A stretch of 64,000 nt of DNA from Fodinibius sediminis (lineage in GTDB: Bacteria > Bacteroidota > Rhodothermia > Balneolales > Balneolaceae), in contig NZ_FXTH01000003.1 in NCBI RefSeq assembly GCF_900182555.1, positions 281,901 through 345,900 on the forward strand, read 5' to 3'. A model generated the notes under the pieces. That model was not told where the DNA came from. It worked only from the letters and a program-made list of their open reading frames with translations, and ran no database searches. Position numbers and translations under genes: made by a program. Positions 8,960 through 19,082 of this stretch are shown here, one piece after another. Numbering within the stretch: position 1 is the stretch's first letter; the number at the start of each line of letters is the position of its first letter.

Positions 8960-11842
8960 ATGGGAAAGAAAATCAGACATATCGTCTTAATCACGGGAAT
9001 TTTGCTGTTGTATGTGATGGCTGGCTGTACGGAAGAAGACCTGCACGAGCCGCAATGGCCGGAAATAACCTCCGAAAACAAGCCGTGGACACGCTGGTGG
9101 TGGCATGGCAGCGCTGTGGACAAGAAGAACATCAGCCGGGAGCTGCAGCAGTTCAGGGATGCGGGCATCGGGGGTGTGGAAATAACCCCGATCTATGGCG
9201 TCGCCGGATATGAAGACCAGTTTATCGACTATTTATCCCCGGAGTGGATGGAGATGCTCGTTCATACTCTGCAGAAAGGAGACAGCCTCGGCATCGGTGT
9301 TGATATGGCAACAGGAACGGGCTGGCCTTTTGGGGGTCCCTGGATAGGAGCGGAGGAGGCTGCAAAATACATGACATACAAAACTTATAATCTTCAGGAG
9401 GGCGAACAGCTCCAAGAGCAGATAACCTATGTGCAGGAGCCTTTCGTGAGAGCCCTGGGCAACCGCATGGTTGATGTGGAAAGCGGCTCTGTCCTTGCTC
9501 CCGGTAAGGAGGTCGGCCTTGCCGATGTACAGCAACCTATTTCAGCCAACGACGATTTACAGTCGCTGGCACTCGAACAGGTGCGCTTTGAAGAATCGTT
9601 GCCGCTGGTTGCACTCATGGCCTATTCTGATGAAGGACAGACTGTTGACCTTACCGAACGGGTAGACCCGGAAGGGAGGCTGGAATGGACCGCACCGGCG
9701 GGGGAATGGGCACTATATGCCCTTTTTGAAGGAATACATGGAAAAATGGTTGAGCGGGCCGGTCCCGGGGGCGAGGGGCTGGCGATCGATCATTTTGATG
9801 AAAAAGCTCTTCGGAAGTATCTTCAAAAGTTCAATGAGGCATTTGAGGAGTATGATATTTCGGGACTTCGCAGTTTTTTTAATGATTCCTATGAAGTGGA
9901 TGATGCGCGTGGAGAAGCCAATTGGACAGCCCGTTTGCTGGAGGAATTTGAGGAGCGCCGGGGATACAGCCTGAAAGAGCAGCTGCCGGCCTTGCTGGGG
10001 CAGGTAGATCGCGAGAAAGGCCGCCGTGTATTAAGCGACTACCGGCAGACCCTTTCGGAGCTGCTGCTGGATAACTTTACGCGCCCGTGGGATCAGTGGG
10101 CTGCGGAGAAAGGAGCACTGATTCGCAACCAGGCTCACGGATCACCGGCCAATATTCTTGATCTTTATGCTGCAAGTGACATCCCTGAAACAGAGGGGAC
10201 TGATATTTTCCGGGCCAAGATGGCCTCTTCTGCTGCCAATGTAACGGGAAAAAAGCTCGTGGCATCAGAGTCTGCGACCTGGCTTAATGAGCATTTCACC
10301 TCTTCCCTTTCGGATGTCAAGGCAGCGGTCGACCGGTTCTTTCTCAGCGGTGTCAATCATATTTTTTATCATGGCACGGCCTACGCTCCCAAAAAGGAGC
10401 CCTGGCCGGGGTGGTTGTTTTATGCGGCCGTACACTTTAACCCGCGCAATCCGTTCTGGAAGCATTTTGGGGCGTTAAATGCGTATATTGCCCGTACACA
10501 GTCTTTTTTGCAGAGTGGTCGGTCCGACAATGGGGTGCTGCTTTACTATCCGATTCATGATCGCTGGTCGGAGGCCGGTCCGGGCTACCTGGAACATTTT
10601 GACGGGGGGATTGAGGAACAGTTTGAGGGCACGTCTTTTAAGGAAGCTGCAAAATTTATGCAGCGCCGCGGTTATGGCTTCGATTTTATTTCAGATCAAC
10701 AGGTCCGCATGGGCGAAACTTCCTACAAAACAATTCTTCTGCCCCGTAGCCAGTTTGTTCCGCTCGAGACATTGGAAAAAATCCGGGAACTGGCCAAGAA
10801 AGGGGCGACGATATTGTTTTATGAGGGACTTCCGAAAAAGGCGGCAGGGTTCGCCAACCTCGAGGAAAAAGAGAAAAGGTTCCAGGCGCTTTTGGATGAA
10901 TTCTCTTTTTCAGAACGTGAAGATTCTGGTGTGCGCACGGCGTCGCTCGGTAGCGGGAAGCTCCTCATGGGAAAGGATCTGGATCGGCTGCTGAAAACAG
11001 CCCGCCTGCGGCGCGAGGAGATGGTGGATCATGATCTTGAATTTCTACGTCGAAGCGATGGGGAAAGTCATACCTATTTCATCGCCAACCGGGGGGATGA
11101 AGCCATCCATGAATGGGTGCCGATCGGGGTACCGGCTGAATCCGCTGTCCTCTTTGATCCGATGAGCAGGGCCAAAGGGTTTGCAAAGATTCGGACTTCC
11201 GGTCAAAAAGGTCCGGAAGTCTATCTCCAGCTGGAAGCGGGAGAATCGGTCATACTCCGAACCGGTCAGCAGGAGTATGACCACGCTACCTACCCCTACC
11301 TCGGCGAGAAGGGCCGGTCCGTTGCCTTGAACGGCCGCTGGAAGGTGGAGTTTACAGAAGGCGGACCTGTTGTGCCCGGCTCCGTTGAGATTGATTCGCT
11401 TGTTTCATGGACGGATTTCGGTGGAGAGGCTGGAGCAGAATTTTCGGGTTCGGCGGTGTACCGGTATGCCCTCCCGGCTCCTGAAGCAGAAGCGGAGGGC
11501 TGGCTGCTCGATCTGGGTGAGGTAAAACACAGTGCCCGGGTAACACTCAACGGACAGGAACTGGGGACGCTCATCGGTCCGTCCTACCAGCTTTACATAA
11601 ACAGTGACCGTCTGGGACGCGATAACCGTCTTGAAATCGAAGTGGCCAACTTGATGGGCAACCGTATCGCCTTCCTGGAGCGTACGGGCAGTCGCTGGAA
11701 AAAATTCTATAATATTAATTTCTCTGCCTGGGAGGCTGCAAACCGTGATGAGCACGGCCTTTTTGATGCCTCCGGATGGAAACCTTCAGATTCCGGTCTT
11801 CTGGGACCTGTAACACTCACCCCTGTAGATCTTCTTGACTAG
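8960..11842 (+). CDS. GH106-type alpha-L-rhamnosidase, lipoprotein
   Basis: 960 residues from ATG 8960; a TTG at 8942 would add six residues, but ATG puts the signal peptide at the N-terminus. The lipobox is VMAGC (Cys23). The family signature near the start is ENKPWTRWWWHGSAVDK, followed by GIGGVEITP and the segment DMATGTGWPFGGPWIG, as in Glyco_hydro_106. The C-terminal 200 residues look like beta-sandwich modules (RKVEF-like strands, LDLGEVKHSARVTLNGQELG), as in other GH106 enzymes. It would release L-rhamnose from polysaccharide at the cell surface or in the periplasm, feeding the downstream enzymes. It is placed between rhaM and the permease. Confidence 0.9.
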   Translation: MGKKIRHIVLITGILLLYVMAGCTEEDLHEPQWPEITSENKPWTRWWWHGSAVDKKNISRELQQFRDAGIGGVEITPIYGVAGYEDQFIDYLSPEWMEMLVHTLQKGDSLGIGVDMATGTGWPFGGPWIGAEEAAKYMTYKTYNLQEGEQLQEQITYVQEPFVRALGNRMVDVESGSVLAPGKEVGLADVQQPISANDDLQSLALEQVRFEESLPLVALMAYSDEGQTVDLTERVDPEGRLEWTAPAGEWALYALFEGIHGKMVERAGPGGEGLAIDHFDEKALRKYLQKFNEAFEEYDISGLRSFFNDSYEVDDARGEANWTARLLEEFEERRGYSLKEQLPALLGQVDREKGRRVLSDYRQTLSELLLDNFTRPWDQWAAEKGALIRNQAHGSPANILDLYAASDIPETEGTDIFRAKMASSAANVTGKKLVASESATWLNEHFTSSLSDVKAAVDRFFLSGVNHIFYHGTAYAPKKEPWPGWLFYAAVHFNPRNPFWKHFGALNAYIARTQSFLQSGRSDNGVLLYYPIHDRWSEAGPGYLEHFDGGIEEQFEGTSFKEAAKFMQRRGYGFDFISDQQVRMGETSYKTILLPRSQFVPLETLEKIRELAKKGATILFYEGLPKKAAGFANLEEKEKRFQALLDEFSFSEREDSGVRTASLGSGKLLMGKDLDRLLKTARLRREEMVDHDLEFLRRSDGESHTYFIANRGDEAIHEWVPIGVPAESAVLFDPMSRAKGFAKIRTSGQKGPEVYLQLEAGESVILRTGQQEYDHATYPYLGEKGRSVALNGRWKVEFTEGGPVVPGSVEIDSLVSWTDFGGEAGAEFSGSAVYRYALPAPEAEAEGWLLDLGEVKHSARVTLNGQELGTLIGPSYQLYINSDRLGRDNRLEIEVANLMGNRIAFLERTGSRWKKFYNINFSAWEAANRDEHGLFDASGWKPSDSGLLGPVTLTPVDLLD

Positions 11843-12340
11843 TGGCTCAAGCTAAATACCACATGGTTATTAAATGAATGGAATTGAATTTTTGAATTTT
11901 ATTGCATATCTGTAATTGTACGGCGAAGCAATATATGGCTAAGTATGGGGGAAACAAGATATTACATTGATTTAAGAGATAGTAGATTATAACTATCAAC
12001 CTGATTGCTGGAATGGATAAATTTGCAGCCTGGATGTTTCAGTAGCGTCAGCATCTGCCTGCCGGTCCCGGTGGACACGGAAATGTGATGCGAGAGGGAG
12101 ATCGCCCTATCACCTGATCCATGGATGCAAGCCATAGAGATGCTGAAGTATGATTTCAGCCCTAATACAAAATGACAAAGGAAGGATAAAAGGATAGTAG
12201 ATTGGTCGTACCGATGTCTCTTTAAAGATGGAGATGATAGTACGGCATCATTATATAGCTGAGACGCCATATGGATACCGGCCGAATGTTAGTTGAAGAT
12301 TTTTTGATTGGAACAGGAAGTTACAGCAGAATGAACAGGA
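11843..12340. other. Intergenic region before the permease, no gene recognized
   Basis: 498 bases between the rhamnosidase and the NCS1 permease. All frames are interrupted or have shadow-like composition. A promoter for the permease-rhamnose block could lie here, but no specific site was identified. Confidence 0.4.
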
Positions 12341-13750
12341 ATGACTGAAGGGTTTTTAAAGCGGCTGGACACCCGGCTTGATGCTATTGATGAGTACGAG
12401 CGTGAGCCCGTGCCCGAAGATAGGCTGAAGGGCTGGAAGGGGTTCATAGGTATGTATGCCGGGGAACACACGGCCGGTACGGAATTTGTCATTGGCCCGC
12501 TCTTTGTCGCGCACGGGGTTGCTGCTGTTGACTTGATCTGGGGACTTATCCTGGGGAACATCCTGGCTGTTTTGAGCTGGGCCTTTCTGTGTGCCCCGGT
12601 AGCGGTGCGAACAAAATTGACGTTGTACTGGCAGCTCAAAAAAATATGCGGTTCCAGGCTGGCGCTGGTTTACAATATCGTCAATGCCCTGATGTTTTGC
12701 TTTCTGGCCGGATCGATGATAGCTGTTTCTGCAACAGCGGTGGGACTCCCTTTCGGGATTGCAATGCCGGCCCTCGGCGACTGGCTGCCAACAAGCATCG
12801 GATGGATTATCACGGTTTTTGCGGTCGGTCTTGTCATTACGCTTGTAGCCATACTTGGATATGATTATGTAGCTCGTTTTGCGAATATCGCATTCCCCTG
12901 GATGATTTTGGTTTTTATTGCAGCGGCCCTGGCGGTACTGCCACAGCTGGGAGTATCCTCAGTTTCTGATTTTTGGACCGTTGCCCGGGAGCGTATATGG
13001 ACCGGAGTACCGGCAGAAGGACAGAGCAAGTTTACATTTTGGCATGTGATGTTTTTTGCGTGGTTTGCGAATATGGCCATGCATATAGGAATGTCGGATA
13101 TGTCGATCCTGCGGTTCGCCCAAAAGTGGCAGCATGGATTTTCGTCGGCCACGGGCATGTTTTTCGGGCACTTCATTGCGTGGATGGCCTCGGGCATCTT
13201 AACCGCTGCAGCGGCCGGTGCAATAGCCCCCGGCATCATTGCTTTTAACAGTGCGGGTGTTGCCGGTGCAATATGCGTTGTCATTGCCGGATGGACCACT
13301 GCAAACCCCACGATTTACCGGGCCGGATTGGCTTTCCAGTCGGTTACGCCAGACTGGAAACGATGGAAGGTAACGCTCTTTACCGGGATGCTTACCTCCA
13401 TCGCGGCTTGCTTCCCGGCACTTGTTATGAAACTGCTGGATTTTGTAGCTCTCTATGGCTTGGTCTTAATGCCGATGGGCGCTGTTATTTTTCTGGATGT
13501 CATGCTTTTCCCGAAGATGAAAATGAAAAGCAACCTGGCAGAAAAAGCGTCCCTGGATTTTAACTGGGCGGCGGGACTAACCTGGTTTGTGACGCTCCTG
13601 CTGTGCCTGTTTATTAATTTATATGTGGGTATCGAGATTTTCTTTCTGGGGCTGCCCGGATGGTTTATCGCTTCACTGTTGTATGTGGGGCTGAGTGCCA
13701 TATATCAGAAGAGGGTTCAGTTCACTGCCGTACCCTCTGCAACGGGTTGA
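12341..13750 (+). CDS. NCS1/purine-cytosine permease-family transporter
   Basis: 469 residues with about 12 hydrophobic segments. The N-terminal cytoplasmic stretch and the first helix (GEHTAGTEFVIGPLFVAHG), plus GWTTANPTIYRAGLAFQ in helix 8-9, fit the nucleobase:cation symporter-1 family (CodB-like). Known members carry cytosine, purines, hydantoin or thiamine. Here the gene lies 96 bases before the rhamnulose-phosphate aldolase fusion, inside the rhamnose block, which otherwise has no sugar importer. A role as the L-rhamnose or related sugar transporter is therefore a reasonable inference, not shown by the family assignment. Confidence 0.85.
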   Translation: MTEGFLKRLDTRLDAIDEYEREPVPEDRLKGWKGFIGMYAGEHTAGTEFVIGPLFVAHGVAAVDLIWGLILGNILAVLSWAFLCAPVAVRTKLTLYWQLKKICGSRLALVYNIVNALMFCFLAGSMIAVSATAVGLPFGIAMPALGDWLPTSIGWIITVFAVGLVITLVAILGYDYVARFANIAFPWMILVFIAAALAVLPQLGVSSVSDFWTVARERIWTGVPAEGQSKFTFWHVMFFAWFANMAMHIGMSDMSILRFAQKWQHGFSSATGMFFGHFIAWMASGILTAAAAGAIAPGIIAFNSAGVAGAICVVIAGWTTANPTIYRAGLAFQSVTPDWKRWKVTLFTGMLTSIAACFPALVMKLLDFVALYGLVLMPMGAVIFLDVMLFPKMKMKSNLAEKASLDFNWAAGLTWFVTLLLCLFINLYVGIEIFFLGLPGWFIASLLYVGLSAIYQKRVQFTAVPSATG

Positions 13751-13846
13751 TGGGCAGGAGAGCCGCAACTACAGGCGTGACGGATTTTTTGGATGTTATA
13801 ACAACAAAAGAACTTAAAAATAAAGGCAAATACAGATCATACTGAT

Positions 13847-16045
13847 ATGAATACAAGTACCACAAAAAAATATTTCAGGCAAGTTGAAAGCAAATGGGAT
13901 GACCAGGAAGCCAAAGGCAAAGATCCGCTGGCCAGCCTGGTCTATCGCTCGAACCTGCTGGGCAGCGATTCGTACATCAATAATACGGGGGGAGGTAATA
14001 CGTCCAGCAAAGTGATGGAAAAAGACCCTATTAGCGGGGAGGAGGCGGAAGTACTCTGGGTAAAGGGCTCGGGCGGTGATCTGCGAACGGCTACCAAGCC
14101 CAACTTTGCTTCGTTGTACCAGCAGAAGTTGTTGAAGCTGCAGGATATCTACCACGGTATGGAAAATACCGGGCTTAAAACGCCGGCTGAAGACTCTATG
14201 ACCGAAATGTACGCGCATTGTACGTACAATCTGAACCCGCGCGCCCCATCCATCGATACACCGCTGCATAGCTTTATTCCCTATAAGTTCGTCGATCACA
14301 CGCACCCCGTTCCGGTTATCGCCATAGCGACAGCGGACAATGGTCCCGAGTTGATGCGTGAGGTCTACGGTGATGAGGTGGAATGGGTCGACTGGATGCG
14401 CCCCGGTTTTGAACTTGGCCTGAAGCTGCAGGAAGTGATCGAGAAGAACCCGGATATAAGGGGTATTATCCTGGGAGGACACGGGCTGATAAACTGGGCG
14501 GATGATGAAAAGGAATGCTACGAAACCAGTATCGAGCTTATCAACAAGGCCGCCGCTTATTTGAATGAGCACGAGCGGGGGGAGGAATCATTCGGGGGAT
14601 CCCGGTATGATGCTGTTGAAGAAGAGCAGCGGCGCGATATGCTGGCGGAGGTCCTTCCCTTTTTGCGGGGACAGGTCAGCCAGGAGAACCAGTTTATCGG
14701 GACGGTCCAGGATGATGATGTAACCCTCCAGTTTATCAATGCGGAAGATGCACCGCGCTTGGCAGAACTGGGCACCTCCTGCCCCGATCATTTTCTGAGA
14801 ACCAAAATCAAACCGCTTTATGTTGATTGGAATCCGCAGCAGGAATCGATTGATGAGCTCAAATCGGCTATTAGATCGGGCCTGGAGCAGTACCGAAAAG
14901 ATTATGCCGCCTATTACAACGACCATCGTGACGAGGATTCTCCAGATATGCGCGATCCCAATCCGACGGTCATCCTTATCCCGGGACTCGGCATGGTTGC
15001 TTGGGGTAAAAATAAAAGTGAATCCAGGGTTACCGCCGAATTTTATACCGCGGCCATCGGTGTGATGCGTGGGGCCGAATCGGTTGCAAACTATACGGCG
15101 CTGCCCAAACAGGAGGCCTATGATATCGAATATTGGGCGCTCGAAGAGGCAAAGCTGCAGCGCATGCCTCCTGAAAGCGAACTTTCACGACAGGTCATCG
15201 CCGTTGTTGGGGCCGGAAGCGGTATCGGTAAAGCGCTCGTACGGCGTCTCATTGAAGAGGGGGGAACGGTGGCTGCCCTCGATCTTGACAGCGAGGCCGC
15301 CGAAGCAACGGCCAGGGAAGTGCTTGATGATATTGGCATGGGTATTGGTGTAGCCGGTTCGGACATCAGCGGTTCCGGTGATGTGATAGGGCTCGGATGC
15401 GATATTACCGACCGGGATTCCGTTCAAGAGGCCCTGCAGCAGGTGATCATTGCTTACGGCGGCGTAGACAATGTTGCGGTGACGGCCGGTCTGTATCCCA
15501 CGCCCGACGAGGAGGGGCATGTGGATGATGCCGCCTGGGACCGTGCCTTTGCCGTGAATGTCAAAGGGAATTATATTGTGGCCGATGAAGTGGGTTCTGT
15601 TTGGGATGCCCAGAACCTGAAGGGAAGCATGGTTATTACGACCAGCGCCAACGCGGTGGTCGCCAAGGCGGGAAGCCTGGCCTACGATACCAGCAAGTCC
15701 GCAGCCAATCACCTGATCCGTGAGCTGGCCATTGAGCTTGCCCCCAGGGTCCGCGTCAATGGCGTGGCGCCGGCTACCGTTGTCGAGGGAAGCAGCATGT
15801 TCCCCAGAGAGCGGGTCATTGCCTCACTGACAAAGTATGAAATTGATTTTGACAGGGAGGAAAGTACGGCCGACCTTCGTGAAAAACTGGCTGATTTCTA
15901 TGCCAGCCGCACGCTGACCAAACAGCCTATTACGCTGGATCAGCAGACCGAAGCAATTTATTCTCTGCTCAGCTCGCGGTATGAAAATACCACGGGGCAT
16001 GTTCTTCCCGTCGACGGTGGGCTCAGGGACGCCTTCTTGCGCTAA
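13847..16045 (+). CDS. rhaEW: Bifunctional rhamnulose-1-phosphate aldolase / L-lactaldehyde dehydrogenase
   Basis: 732 residues, matching the YuxG/RhaEW fusion family of Bacillus and many Bacteroidota. The N-terminal half (about 1-430) is a class II aldolase/adducin domain with zinc-binding histidines in YAHCTYNL and FVDHTHP. It splits L-rhamnulose-1-phosphate into DHAP and L-lactaldehyde. The C-terminal part (about 445-732) is a short-chain dehydrogenase with nucleotide motif GAGSGIGK near residue 452 and catalytic Tyr613 and Lys617 in YDTSK. It oxidizes lactaldehyde to L-lactate. That product fits the LutABC genes downstream. Confidence 0.95.
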   Translation: MNTSTTKKYFRQVESKWDDQEAKGKDPLASLVYRSNLLGSDSYINNTGGGNTSSKVMEKDPISGEEAEVLWVKGSGGDLRTATKPNFASLYQQKLLKLQDIYHGMENTGLKTPAEDSMTEMYAHCTYNLNPRAPSIDTPLHSFIPYKFVDHTHPVPVIAIATADNGPELMREVYGDEVEWVDWMRPGFELGLKLQEVIEKNPDIRGIILGGHGLINWADDEKECYETSIELINKAAAYLNEHERGEESFGGSRYDAVEEEQRRDMLAEVLPFLRGQVSQENQFIGTVQDDDVTLQFINAEDAPRLAELGTSCPDHFLRTKIKPLYVDWNPQQESIDELKSAIRSGLEQYRKDYAAYYNDHRDEDSPDMRDPNPTVILIPGLGMVAWGKNKSESRVTAEFYTAAIGVMRGAESVANYTALPKQEAYDIEYWALEEAKLQRMPPESELSRQVIAVVGAGSGIGKALVRRLIEEGGTVAALDLDSEAAEATAREVLDDIGMGIGVAGSDISGSGDVIGLGCDITDRDSVQEALQQVIIAYGGVDNVAVTAGLYPTPDEEGHVDDAAWDRAFAVNVKGNYIVADEVGSVWDAQNLKGSMVITTSANAVVAKAGSLAYDTSKSAANHLIRELAIELAPRVRVNGVAPATVVEGSSMFPRERVIASLTKYEIDFDREESTADLREKLADFYASRTLTKQPITLDQQTEAIYSLLSSRYENTTGHVLPVDGGLRDAFLR

Positions 16046-16070
16046 CAGTGGCCTTTAATCATATCGGAAC

Positions 16071-16244
16071 ATGAAAACACTGCTTGTACTCCTGTCGATA
16101 GCTGGATTGGCACTGACGGTAATACCGTCGGTGCTGGTCTTCAGCCAGGGGCTGTCTCTTGAAACCCATAAGCTGTTGATGCTCGCAGGCATGCTTATGT
16201 GGTTTATTACGGCTCCCTTCTGGATGAAGGAACAGGAGCTGTAG
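16071..16244 (+). CDS. Small two-helix membrane protein (57 aa) in the rhamnose operon
   Basis: A 57-residue frame starting at ATG 16071, 25 bases after the aldolase fusion and 55 bases before the rhamnose isomerase. It encodes two hydrophobic segments, residues 3-24 (LLVLLSIAGLALTVIPSVLV) and 34-51 (KLLMLAGMLMWFITAPFW), joined by a short polar loop (SQGLSLETH), with a charged tail KEQEL. The operon position and spacing support a real gene. The function is unknown. It could assist the permease or be a membrane anchor. No homologue can be named from sequence alone. Confidence 0.75.
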   Translation: MKTLLVLLSIAGLALTVIPSVLVFSQGLSLETHKLLMLAGMLMWFITAPFWMKEQEL

Positions 16245-16299
16245 GATCTGGTATCAGCCATAACAGTGTTCTAGTGTTCGAACTGTACATACAGACCTT

Positions 16300-17577
16300 A
16301 TGATCATCACTCCGCAGCACATTCATGAGCATAATCAAAAAGCGAAGGAAGAGCACGCTGCTTCCTTTTCTGCGCTGGCCGGTCAGCTTGACGGTAAGGG
16401 CATGGCCGTGGAAGACCTGGTAAATAAAGTCGCCTCTTTCCAGGTGGCGATACCAAGCTGGGCCCTGGGCACCGGCGGTACGCGCTTTGGGCGTTTCCCC
16501 ATGGGCGGGGAGCCGGGATCCCTGGAGGAGAAAATTGAGGATGTGGGATTGCTTCACGCCCTCAATCGCTCGAGCGGGGCTCTTTCCCTGCATATCCCCT
16601 GGGATATCCCCGAAGACACCAAAGCCGTGAAAGCACTGGCCCGCGAGTATGACCTGGTGTTTGATGCCGTCAACTCCAATACGTTCCAGGATCAGCAGGA
16701 ACAGGAATATTCTTATAAATTCGGCTCCCTTTCGCATACCGACAAGGCAGTCCGAAAACAGGCGGTCGAGCATAACCTGGATGTGATCCGATACGGGAAA
16801 GAACTGGGGTCGAAGGCGCTGACGGTCTGGCTGGCGGACGGCTCTAATTTTCCCGGTCAGCAAAATTTCAGAAAAGCACTGCAGCGAACGCAGGAATCGC
16901 TTGAGGAGATTTATGAGCAGCTCCCGGACGACTGGCAGTTGTTGATCGAATATAAGCCGTATGAACCCAACTTTTATTCCATGGTCATCCCGGATTGGGG
17001 TACTTCTTTTCTGCTGGCCAATAAGCTTGGCGAGAATGCCCGGACGCTGGTAGACTTGGGCCATCATTTACCCAATACCAATATCGAACAGATTGTGGCC
17101 ATCCTTTCGATGGAGCAGAAATTGGGTGGCTTCCATTTCAATGATTCCAAGTACGGGGACGATGATCTGACGACCGGGGCCATCAAACCCTATCAGCTGT
17201 TCCTGATATTCAGTGAGCTTATTGCCGGGGGCGGGGCAGGCTTTACTGACCAAATTGCCTGGATGATTGATGCGAGCCACAATGTCAAAGATCCCCTGGA
17301 AGATCTGCTGCAGTCGGTGGATGCCATAAACAAAGCTTATGCCAAGGCTTTGCTGATCGATCGGGAGAAGCTGGCCGAGGCCCGGATGTCGAATGACCCG
17401 GTGGCAGCCCAGGAAACCCTGCAGGATGCTTTTCAAACGGATGTTCGCCCGTTACTGCGTGAGGCGAGGATAGCGAACAAGGCCGCCGCGGCTCCCCTTA
17501 AACTTTACCGCGATCTGGGGGTGCGAAAGCAGCTGATCAAGAAACGCGGCACCAAGAGCATAGCCACCGGCCTGTAA
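16300..17577 (+). CDS. rhaI: L-rhamnose isomerase, RhaI type
   Basis: 425 residues, close to the about 430 of Pseudomonas-type RhaI and unlike E. coli RhaA. It converts L-rhamnose to L-rhamnulose. Recognizable parts include FQVAIPSWALGTGGTRFGRF, LLIEYKPYEPNFYSMVIPDWG (metal ligand Glu), LVDLGHHLPNTNIEQ, GGFHFNDSKYGDDDL (His and Asp ligands) and IAWMIDASHNVKDP. It lies between the small membrane protein and the kinase, in one + strand run. Confidence 0.95.
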   Translation: MIITPQHIHEHNQKAKEEHAASFSALAGQLDGKGMAVEDLVNKVASFQVAIPSWALGTGGTRFGRFPMGGEPGSLEEKIEDVGLLHALNRSSGALSLHIPWDIPEDTKAVKALAREYDLVFDAVNSNTFQDQQEQEYSYKFGSLSHTDKAVRKQAVEHNLDVIRYGKELGSKALTVWLADGSNFPGQQNFRKALQRTQESLEEIYEQLPDDWQLLIEYKPYEPNFYSMVIPDWGTSFLLANKLGENARTLVDLGHHLPNTNIEQIVAILSMEQKLGGFHFNDSKYGDDDLTTGAIKPYQLFLIFSELIAGGGAGFTDQIAWMIDASHNVKDPLEDLLQSVDAINKAYAKALLIDREKLAEARMSNDPVAAQETLQDAFQTDVRPLLREARIANKAAAAPLKLYRDLGVRKQLIKKRGTKSIATGL

Positions 17578-17606
17578 CTCTTAATAACGAAGACCTGTAA
17601 TTTATC

Positions 17607-19055
17607 ATGGCGACGCCCGTAACGGCAGTATTCGACATTGGAAAGACGAACAAAAAATTTTTTCTCTTCGATGAGGATTATTCCATACTTCAAAAGCAGC
17701 AGACGACCCTCGACCAGCAAGAGGACGAAGACGGGGATCCCTGTGAGGATTTGCGCCAGCTCGAATATTGGATGCTGAACAAGCTGGAGGCAGCCTGCCG
17801 GGATGAAGAAATCGACATCAGGGCACTAAATTTTTCAGGCTATGGCGCGAGCCTGGTGCACCTGGATAAGCAGGGCCGGGCGATTCCCCCGCTTTATAGT
17901 TATCTCAAGCATTACCCGGAGCAGCTGCTTCAGCAGTTCTACAAAAAGTACGGCGGCCGAAAAGCATTTGTGCTGCAGACGGCTTCGCCTCCGATGGGAA
18001 TGCTGAACTCCGGACTGCAGCTGTACTGGCTCAAGCATGAACGACCGGAGAAATTTAAGCGAATAGACTGTACGCTTCATTTTCCTCAGTACCTGAGTTA
18101 TCTGGTATCACGCAAGGCAGTGACCGAGCAGACCAGCATCGGCTGTCACACCGCCCTGTGGGATTATGAGAAAGGCGGTTACCACCGCTGGCTGGAACAG
18201 GAGGGCATGACAAAGCTCCTTCCGCCCATTCGGCCGGTATCCACAGTCAATGACGTCAGCACCTATGGCACGGAAATGGAGGTGGGGATCGGCATTCATG
18301 ATAGTTCTGCGGCCCTGGCCCCCTACTTGTTTGCCTCAGACAGCTCGTTTATGCTGATTTCCACAGGCACCTGGAGCATTACGCTCAATCCCTTCAACAA
18401 GGAGCCGCTGACGTACGAAGAGCTCCAGAGAGATTGCCTTTGTTATATGGATATCCATGGCAACCAGGTGAAGGCTGCCCGGCTTTTTTTGGGCAGCGAG
18501 TACATGCACCAGACCAAAAAGCTGAGTCGCCACTTCGGAAAAGAGCATCGCCAGAACAGCGTCAAGCTGGACCCGGTTCTGCTCAACAGGCTCAGCAAAG
18601 AAGCCTCACCGCCCGCCCGCCTGCAGCTCGAAACGGCGCACACCTCGGGCCCCTTTCCCACGGAGGGAGCCGGCGACTGGCAGGTCGATCAGTTTGCCTC
18701 CTACAAAGAGGGCTATCACCAGCTTATGCTCGACCTGGCGGCCATCCAGGTCGAATCGATAAAACTGGCTGAAGGGAATACGGCAGTGGATAAGTTGATT
18801 GTAGCGGGCGGCTTTAGTCAAAACGATTTTTATGTGAATTTACTGGCATCTTTTTTGCCAAACAGGGAAGTTTATACCGCATCCCTGCCCCATGCCTCGG
18901 CGCTGGGTGCTGCAATGGTAATGAATGAAAGAAACGGGGAGTGGAAAAAGTCGATCGACTGGAAGGCTTTACTGGGACTGGAACGACACAAGCCCCTTGA
19001 AGAGCTGGAGGTCGGGCATTATACCTGGGAGCCCCCGGCCACCAATAGTAAATAG
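17607..19055 (+). CDS. rhaB: Rhamnulokinase-family FGGY carbohydrate kinase
   Basis: 482 residues, the usual FGGY kinase length. It would phosphorylate L-rhamnulose to L-rhamnulose-1-phosphate. The first ATP-binding loop reads AVFDIGKTNKKFFLFDED, with the GKTN variant seen in this subfamily, and STGTWSI (residue about 253) and VAGGFSQNDFYVNLLA match the C-terminal ATPase half. The gene follows rhaI by 29 bases and precedes lutA. The substrate assignment rests mainly on context, since FGGY kinases differ in specificity. Confidence 0.9.
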   Translation: MATPVTAVFDIGKTNKKFFLFDEDYSILQKQQTTLDQQEDEDGDPCEDLRQLEYWMLNKLEAACRDEEIDIRALNFSGYGASLVHLDKQGRAIPPLYSYLKHYPEQLLQQFYKKYGGRKAFVLQTASPPMGMLNSGLQLYWLKHERPEKFKRIDCTLHFPQYLSYLVSRKAVTEQTSIGCHTALWDYEKGGYHRWLEQEGMTKLLPPIRPVSTVNDVSTYGTEMEVGIGIHDSSAALAPYLFASDSSFMLISTGTWSITLNPFNKEPLTYEELQRDCLCYMDIHGNQVKAARLFLGSEYMHQTKKLSRHFGKEHRQNSVKLDPVLLNRLSKEASPPARLQLETAHTSGPFPTEGAGDWQVDQFASYKEGYHQLMLDLAAIQVESIKLAEGNTAVDKLIVAGGFSQNDFYVNLLASFLPNREVYTASLPHASALGAAMVMNERNGEWKKSIDWKALLGLERHKPLEELEVGHYTWEPPATNSK

Positions 19056-19082
19056 CAATGGTGTGATCAGTAGAAGTATATT

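Noticed and set aside
8809..9168. - strand frame over the rhamnosidase start
   Set aside because: Although one stretch looks protein-like (TIWGGAGLKVVEIEP), it overlaps the GH106 signal peptide and lacks family signs.
11962..12270. 102-codon - strand frame in the permease upstream gap
   Set aside because: No start signal or family; likely chance.
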